Assembly (NCBI GenBank): GCA_938041445.1
Contig: CALISO010000130.1
Span: forward strand, 1-47,775
Direction of reading: 5' to 3'
Source of the DNA: an uncultured Saprospiraceae bacterium
GTDB taxonomy: Bacteria > Bacteroidota > Bacteroidia > Chitinophagales > Saprospiraceae
DNA length: 47,775 nt
Part shown: piece after piece, positions 43,235 through 47,775 of the stretch
How positions within the stretch are numbered: the stretch's first letter is position 1
Layout: each line of letters begins with the position of its first letter
Position numbers and translations under genes: made by a program
The notes under the pieces: generated by a model
Seen by the model: only the letters and a program-made list of their open reading frames with translations
Database searches by the model: none
What the model was told of the DNA's origin: nothing

Positions 43235-44008
43235 ATGTTTCAAAACCCTTTACAAGCACCTATGTCTTGGAAATTTGTCTATTTGCCTACTGTCGGTAGC
43301 ACCAATTCATTCGTTAAAGATAACCTTGCAAACACTGGTCCACTGCATTTAACAGCAGTATTTACTGACCATCAGACAGAAGGTAGAGGACAATATGACA
43401 GAAAATGGAGTTCTACGGCAGGTCAGAACCTCCTCTGCAGCCTACTTATCCCTATGGAACATAGCCAGATTCCTCACGAAGATCTTTATCAATGGAACAT
43501 GTATATCGCCGCAGTAGTCAGACAGGTGCTAGATTCTATTGTAGAATCAAATGTGTATATAAAGTGGCCAAATGACCTCATTATTGAAGGAAAAAAGGTC
43601 GGAGGAATATTGATTGAAAATATCTACACTGGATCAAAGTTATCAGCAAGCATTATAGGTATCGGCATTAATATCAATCAGGTCGAATTTGAGGAAAGTC
43701 TACCAAATGCAACATCTCTGCAAGTTATCGATGGTAACCATCGAGATACTACTGAAATACTCTATGCCCTCACTTCAACATTTGATCAAGAATCTTTAAT
43801 GTCAAAATCACAAGAAAATCCTGATTTAGTATTGAACTTATATAACAAATATTTGTACAAATTGGGCAAGAGGGTAATGTGCACCGATGCAGAGAATAAC
43901 GCTATAAGTGGAATACTCAATGGAGTCACAGTTGATGGAAACTTACAACTTCTGGTCGATCAAGCACTGCTCAGTTTATCACATAGCCAATATAAGCTGC
44001 TTCTATAA
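43235..44008 (+). CDS. birA: biotin-[acetyl-CoA-carboxylase] ligase
   Basis: A 257-residue biotin protein ligase without the N-terminal DNA-binding domain, so it is not expected to be a repressor. Motifs are V-G-S-T-N-S-F (about 20-26), the biotinyl-AMP loop G-R-G-Q-Y-D-R-K-W (50-58) and K-W-P-N-D-L-I-I-E-G-K-K-V-G-G-I-L (109-125). It attaches biotin to acetyl-CoA carboxylase and similar enzymes. It starts five bases from the rsfS start on the other strand, so promoters of both lie within coding sequence. CinA follows after 30 bases. Confidence 0.94.
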   Translation: MFQNPLQAPMSWKFVYLPTVGSTNSFVKDNLANTGPLHLTAVFTDHQTEGRGQYDRKWSSTAGQNLLCSLLIPMEHSQIPHEDLYQWNMYIAAVVRQVLDSIVESNVYIKWPNDLIIEGKKVGGILIENIYTGSKLSASIIGIGININQVEFEESLPNATSLQVIDGNHRDTTEILYALTSTFDQESLMSKSQENPDLVLNLYNKYLYKLGKRVMCTDAENNAISGILNGVTVDGNLQLLVDQALLSLSHSQYKLLL

Positions 44009-44038
44009 TTAGAATTCAAAACAAAAAACTCAAAGCAC

Positions 44039-45271
44039 ATGCAAGTAGCAATACTCGCCATAGGAACAGAATTGTTAATCGGGCAAACGATCAACACCAA
44101 TGCCGCTTGGATGGGAGAAAAGCTAACCCAATTAGGAGTAACAATTACTGAATCATTGGCCATCGCTGATGATAAAGAATTGATTATTTCAAGTATAAAT
44201 CGACTATCCCATAATGCTGACTACCTATTCATTACAGGTGGATTGGGTCCAACGAAGGACGATATCACTAAAAATGCAATTGCATCTTACTTAGGTGTTG
44301 AGATGTATTTCGATGAACCTACTTACAATAAGATAGTTGAGTATTTCACTGCAATGAATCTCTCGCTTTCGCATTTGCACAAGGAACAATGCTATTTCCC
44401 TTTAGGTACAAAACTGCTAACAAACAATATGGGAACTGCACCAGGGATGCTCTTTGAAACACCAAATTGTAATATCATTTCGATGCCCGGCGTGCCTTAT
44501 GAAATGCAATCGATATTTACCGAGAGTGTCACTACACTCCTAGAGCAAGATGATAGACGAATCCCTTATTACCAACAAACAATCAGGACTGTCGGTATTG
44601 CTGAGTCCAAGCTTGCAGATTTTATTGAACCCATCATCGAAACTATGCCAGCCAATCTTGATGTTGCCTATCTGCCAAGTCTAGGCAGTGTAAAGGTAAG
44701 ATTGAGCGGCACTGGCTTAGACGCTAAAATTAAAGTGGAGCAGATTGTCCCGCAACTTGTAGAAGCCCTGAAGCCATACGTGTACGGATTCAATGATCTG
44801 ACCATTGCTGAAGCAGTTCAGAATACAATGATTGATCAAGGTCTAGCTCTAGGAACAGCTGAATCTTGCACTGGAGGCTACTTAGGGCACTTAATCACCT
44901 CTACTCCTGGCTCTTCCAAGTATTATAACGGTGGTGTACTCGCCTACTCGAATGCGATCAAAATGAACCTACTCAATGTAAAAGAAGAGACCTTAGAAGA
45001 TCACGGCGCCGTAAGTGAACAGACAGTCCGAGAGATGGTAAAAGGTTGCATAAAATTGCTAGATGTAGACATAGCGATTGCCATATCAGGTATCGCTGGA
45101 CCAAGTGGAGGAAGCGAGGCCAAACCTGTTGGAACAATCTGGATAGCCGTTGGGAATGCAGAGACTCAACTTATCAAAAAATTCAATTTGAAGAAAAATC
45201 GGCTAATAAATATTCGCTATTCATCCAATGCGGCATTGATTATGCTGAGAAAGTTTCTAATGGCTGATTAA
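44039..45271 (+). CDS. cinA: CinA-family nicotinamide-nucleotide amidohydrolase
   Basis: A 410-residue protein. The N-terminal MoCF-like domain (about 1-170) starts A-I-L-A-I-G-T-E-L-L-I-G-Q-T and has T-G-G-L-G-P-T-K-D-D, the usual molybdopterin-binding-like block. The C-terminal CinA domain (about 255-405) contains L-G-T-A-E-S-C-T-G-G-Y-L-G and A-I-S-G-I-A-G-P-S-G-G, typical of nicotinamide mononucleotide deamidase. It recycles NAD breakdown products. It lies in a run of plus-strand genes between birA and the E2 gene. Confidence 0.95.
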   Translation: MQVAILAIGTELLIGQTINTNAAWMGEKLTQLGVTITESLAIADDKELIISSINRLSHNADYLFITGGLGPTKDDITKNAIASYLGVEMYFDEPTYNKIVEYFTAMNLSLSHLHKEQCYFPLGTKLLTNNMGTAPGMLFETPNCNIISMPGVPYEMQSIFTESVTTLLEQDDRRIPYYQQTIRTVGIAESKLADFIEPIIETMPANLDVAYLPSLGSVKVRLSGTGLDAKIKVEQIVPQLVEALKPYVYGFNDLTIAEAVQNTMIDQGLALGTAESCTGGYLGHLITSTPGSSKYYNGGVLAYSNAIKMNLLNVKEETLEDHGAVSEQTVREMVKGCIKLLDVDIAIAISGIAGPSGGSEAKPVGTIWIAVGNAETQLIKKFNLKKNRLINIRYSSNAALIMLRKFLMAD

Positions 45272-45334
45272 ATGTGTAATTTTGAGGACGCTAGATCAAT
45301 AAAGATTAGTGTTATAAACCTTTAATATCTGAAT

Positions 45335-46702
45335 ATGGCAAGAGTAGAGCTATTAATGCCTAAAATGGGAGAAAGTATTATCGAGGCGACCATACTGAAT
45401 TGGGTCAAGAAAGTCGGCGATATGGTAGAAGAAGATGAAACAATTCTAGAAATAGCTACGGATAAGGTTGATTCAGAAATACCATCACCCGTTCAGGGAA
45501 AAATTACTGAAATTCTATTTGAAGTAGATGCAGTAGTCCCAGTAGGTACAGTCATTGCAATCTTAGATGCTGAAGGAGAGCATGATAGCCCTGCACCAGA
45601 ACCGCAGGAAAATACGCCATCTTCAACTCCAAGCCCTCAGCCAGTTGCTGAAGCACCTGCAGATGTTCCTAGTCCTGTGGCAGCAGTACAATCTATCGTT
45701 GATAAAGGTGTTCAATCTGCAGTACCAGCAACCATAACAAGCAGTGGTTCAAGATTTTATTCACCGCTTGTAAAAAGCATTGCAAAAGCTGAAAATATCA
45801 GTCAAGCAGAACTCGATCAAATCCCCGGTACTGGAGCTAATGGACGTGTCAATAAGAAAGATATCCAAGCCTATGTAGCTAATAAGGCATCAGGTAAGTC
45901 AAGCTCAACAATTTCTCATGCCCAACAATCTACTGCTGTCCAATCAAACGGAGTCGCAGCTGTACCAAAAGCAGCAACTTCCGTCAGTGGTCAAGATGAG
46001 ATCATAGAGATGGGTAGAATGCGTAAACTTATCGCAGATCATATGGTGATGAGTAAGCAGACTTCACCACACGTGACTTCATTTGTAGAAGTAGATGTGA
46101 CTAATATCGTCAATTGGCGTAATAAGATAAAGAAATCCTATCTTGAAAAGTATGGTGAAAAGATCACTTTCACTCCGATTTTTATGGAAGCTGCTGCACG
46201 GACACTCACAGAGTTTCCGATGATCAATGTATCAGTGGAAGGCGCGGATAAGATCAAAATCAAAAAAGATATCAATATCGGTATGGCAACAGCCTTACCG
46301 AGTGGCAACTTGATAGTTCCAGTAATCAAAAATGCTAATCATCTGAGCCTAAATGGTCTAGCAACATCGGTAAATTCACTAGCAAGTAAGGCAAGAGCGA
46401 ATAAACTCAAGCCAGAAGATATTCAAGGTGGTACATTTACTCTGACAAATGTTGGTACATTCGGCAATGTAATGGGCACACCTATTATCAACCAACCCCA
46501 AGTAGCTATTATGGCGGTAGGTGCAATAAGAAAGAAGCCAGCCGTAGTAGAAACAGAATATGGAGACTTGATTGCCGTTAGACATTTGATGTTCTGCTCT
46601 ATGAGTTATGATCATCGTGTAGTGGACGGTTTCCTAGGTGGTTCGTTTTTAAGAAAGTTTGGAGATCATTTGGAGGCATTTGATCCCAATAGACAGATAT
46701 AA
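45335..46702 (+). CDS. 2-oxo acid dehydrogenase E2 (dihydrolipoamide acyltransferase)
   Basis: 455 residues. One lipoyl domain covers 1-78, with the lipoyl lysine K44 in A-T-D-K-V-D-S. A proline/alanine-rich linker follows (about 85-135), then the E3-binding domain (about 140-182, with S-P-L-V-K-S-I-A-K), a second linker and the catalytic domain (about 222-455). The active-site motif is Y-D-H-R-V-V-D-G, with H427 and D431. It is the core of a pyruvate, 2-oxoglutarate or branched-chain complex; the domain layout fits the branched-chain or pyruvate type, but no E1 or E3 gene is nearby to decide. Confidence 0.93.
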   Translation: MARVELLMPKMGESIIEATILNWVKKVGDMVEEDETILEIATDKVDSEIPSPVQGKITEILFEVDAVVPVGTVIAILDAEGEHDSPAPEPQENTPSSTPSPQPVAEAPADVPSPVAAVQSIVDKGVQSAVPATITSSGSRFYSPLVKSIAKAENISQAELDQIPGTGANGRVNKKDIQAYVANKASGKSSSTISHAQQSTAVQSNGVAAVPKAATSVSGQDEIIEMGRMRKLIADHMVMSKQTSPHVTSFVEVDVTNIVNWRNKIKKSYLEKYGEKITFTPIFMEAAARTLTEFPMINVSVEGADKIKIKKDINIGMATALPSGNLIVPVIKNANHLSLNGLATSVNSLASKARANKLKPEDIQGGTFTLTNVGTFGNVMGTPIINQPQVAIMAVGAIRKKPAVVETEYGDLIAVRHLMFCSMSYDHRVVDGFLGGSFLRKFGDHLEAFDPNRQI

Positions 46703-46717
46703 GTACGCAATAGAGTT

Positions 46718-47775
46718 ATGATGAAGGTTATTAGTGTTTTTAGTTTAGTAATCCTACTTACTGTAGGTAACTCTGCGCTATATAGCCAATCTAGCCAGGC
46801 CTTAAATGCATTTGAATCTAAAGACTACGCATCCGTAGTAAAGAACCTTAAGAACAATACCAAGGTTAAAAACGATGCCGAACTTCTGATGATTAGAGGT
46901 ATGGCGTATACAGAGCTCGGTATGGCAAGTTTTGCCCTGTCAGATCTAGCCAGAGCAAAAACATTGGGTACAGAAGATAGTAACCTTCCATTGTATCTGG
47001 GTAAAACTTACTTCTTACAAGGCAGGTATAGTGAAGCGCTTAAGTGGTTTTCGAGATACCTAGGTACTGATTCGAAGAATGGCCTTGAAGAAAATGATCC
47101 TGTATATAGGATGATACGTCAAGCAAATGCAGCTCCGCAAATTCCATCTAACGAGCAAATCATCGTAGAATACCCAGAAGGGGCTATCAATACGATAGAT
47201 GACAATGTGAGACCCGTATTCAGTAGAACGGCAAATAATAAATTCTACTACACTAATGTCACAGCTGATAGCAAAGACATCGTGGGTATGGAGTTTTCTA
47301 ATGGCAAATGGTCAACTCCTGCAAATTTGCCAAAAGCAATCAATGTTATTGGCGATAATGTCTTGGAAGATATAAGTGGAGATGGACAGGTGTTATTCTT
47401 TATGAATACCCAAGGCAAGAAGCAGTTTTCCCTATATAACAAACGTGAATCTATAGATAAAAACATCTTTTTTCAAGCACCTTATTTTCCACATCTAGGG
47501 GATAAAGACTTACAGATAGTTGATGATAAAACGATTGTTTTTGCGAGCAGGCGACCAGATAGCTATGGTGGATATGACATTTACGTTAGTCAATTTAAAA
47601 ACGATAGGTGGTCTGATCCAATCAATGCTGGGAAAAACATCAATAGTAAATTCAATGAAGTATCTCCATTCTTAACTTCTGATGGTACTGCATTATACTT
47701 CAGTAGCGATCGTATAGAATCATTAGGTGGTTATGACATCTTCCTTTCTAATCGGTCGTCAGTTAAATCTAAGGG
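46718..47775 (+). CDS. TPR and PD40 beta-propeller protein, C-terminus cut by window end
   Basis: At least 352 codons, open to the right edge. A signal peptide covers about residues 1-24 (M-M-K-V-I-S-V-F-S-L-V-I-L-L..., ending L-Y-S-Q). Three TPR-like helix pairs follow (about 27-130; L-M-I-R-G-M-A-Y-T-E-L-G and L-Y-L-G-K-T-Y-F-L-Q-G-R-Y). Then PD40/TolB-like propeller blades appear (about 165 on): I-V-F-A-S-R-R-P-D-S-Y-G-G-Y-D-I-Y and A-L-Y-F-S-S-D-R-I-E-S-L-G-G-Y-D-I-F. In Bacteroidota this arrangement often continues into an OmpA-like C-terminus linked to T9SS or envelope anchoring, but that part is outside the window. The start may be either of two adjacent ATGs, 15 bases after the E2 stop. 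Confidence 0.85.
   Translation, partial: MMKVISVFSLVILLTVGNSALYSQSSQALNAFESKDYASVVKNLKNNTKVKNDAELLMIRGMAYTELGMASFALSDLARAKTLGTEDSNLPLYLGKTYFLQGRYSEALKWFSRYLGTDSKNGLEENDPVYRMIRQANAAPQIPSNEQIIVEYPEGAINTIDDNVRPVFSRTANNKFYYTNVTADSKDIVGMEFSNGKWSTPANLPKAINVIGDNVLEDISGDGQVLFFMNTQGKKQFSLYNKRESIDKNIFFQAPYFPHLGDKDLQIVDDKTIVFASRRPDSYGGYDIYVSQFKNDRWSDPINAGKNINSKFNEVSPFLTSDGTALYFSSDRIESLGGYDIFLSNRSSVKSK

Overview
The window looks like chromosomal DNA from a member of the Bacteroidota, probably a Saprospira/Lewinella-type marine relative. The signs are two proteins with C-terminal type IX secretion (T9SS) sorting domains, a PorP/SprF-family T9SS membrane protein, an Omp28-like protein, a GSCFA protein, a choice-of-anchor B protein, a bactofilin next to AtpZ, and the acpP-fabF-rnc and rsfS-ftsH gene orders common in this phylum. 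Shine-Dalgarno sites are weak or absent, and one promoter candidate fits the Bacteroidota TTG/TAnnTTTG pattern. The base composition is AT-rich. I found no rRNA, tRNA, CRISPR array, insertion sequence or phage gene.

Layout. 1-3.5 kb: the end of a peptide transporter, a secreted LVIVD-repeat protein and two lipoproteins of unknown function. 3.5-5.9 kb: a regulatory-looking spacer with repeated TGTTAA half-sites, then an unusual three-gene unit (alkyltransferase-like protein, P-loop sulfotransferase-like protein, class IV aminotransferase). 6-7.2 kb: an Omp28/T9SS protein and a possible 49-residue antisense-strand gene. 7.6-13.2 kb: a complete tripartite RND efflux operon. 13.3-19.1 kb: a GH63-like glucosidase, a GNAT acetyltransferase, HflX and an M29 aminopeptidase. 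19.3-23.2 kb: a six-gene minus-strand sulfide/persulfide operon (ArsR regulator, persulfide-dioxygenase-like MBL-rhodanese protein, DUF983, SAM methyltransferase, two half-size YeeE/YedE permeases), with a clear 18-bp inverted repeat upstream of the regulator. 23.3-27 kb: an acyltransferase, an EnvC-like protein and a TPR protein. 27-32.6 kb: pyruvate kinase, acyl carrier protein, FabF, RNase III and a membrane hydrolase. 32.6-38.2 kb: fructose-1,6-bisphosphatase, a patatin, a sugar isomerase-like protein, an orphan small protein, a T9SS endonuclease I and a GSCFA protein. 38.4-40.7 kb: PorP/SprF, a bactofilin, AtpZ and an AtpI-like membrane protein. 40.7-47.8 kb: FtsH and RsfS (minus strand) facing BirA, CinA, a 2-oxoacid dehydrogenase E2 and a TPR/PD40 protein cut by the window end.

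Most of the window is core metabolism and envelope biology. The two parts that most deserve a second look are the alkyltransferase-like/sulfotransferase-like/aminotransferase unit with its repeat-rich upstream region, and the persulfide operon, which carries a soluble methyltransferase and a DUF983 membrane protein of unknown role. All calls come from reading translated sequence and motifs by eye; no database search was run.
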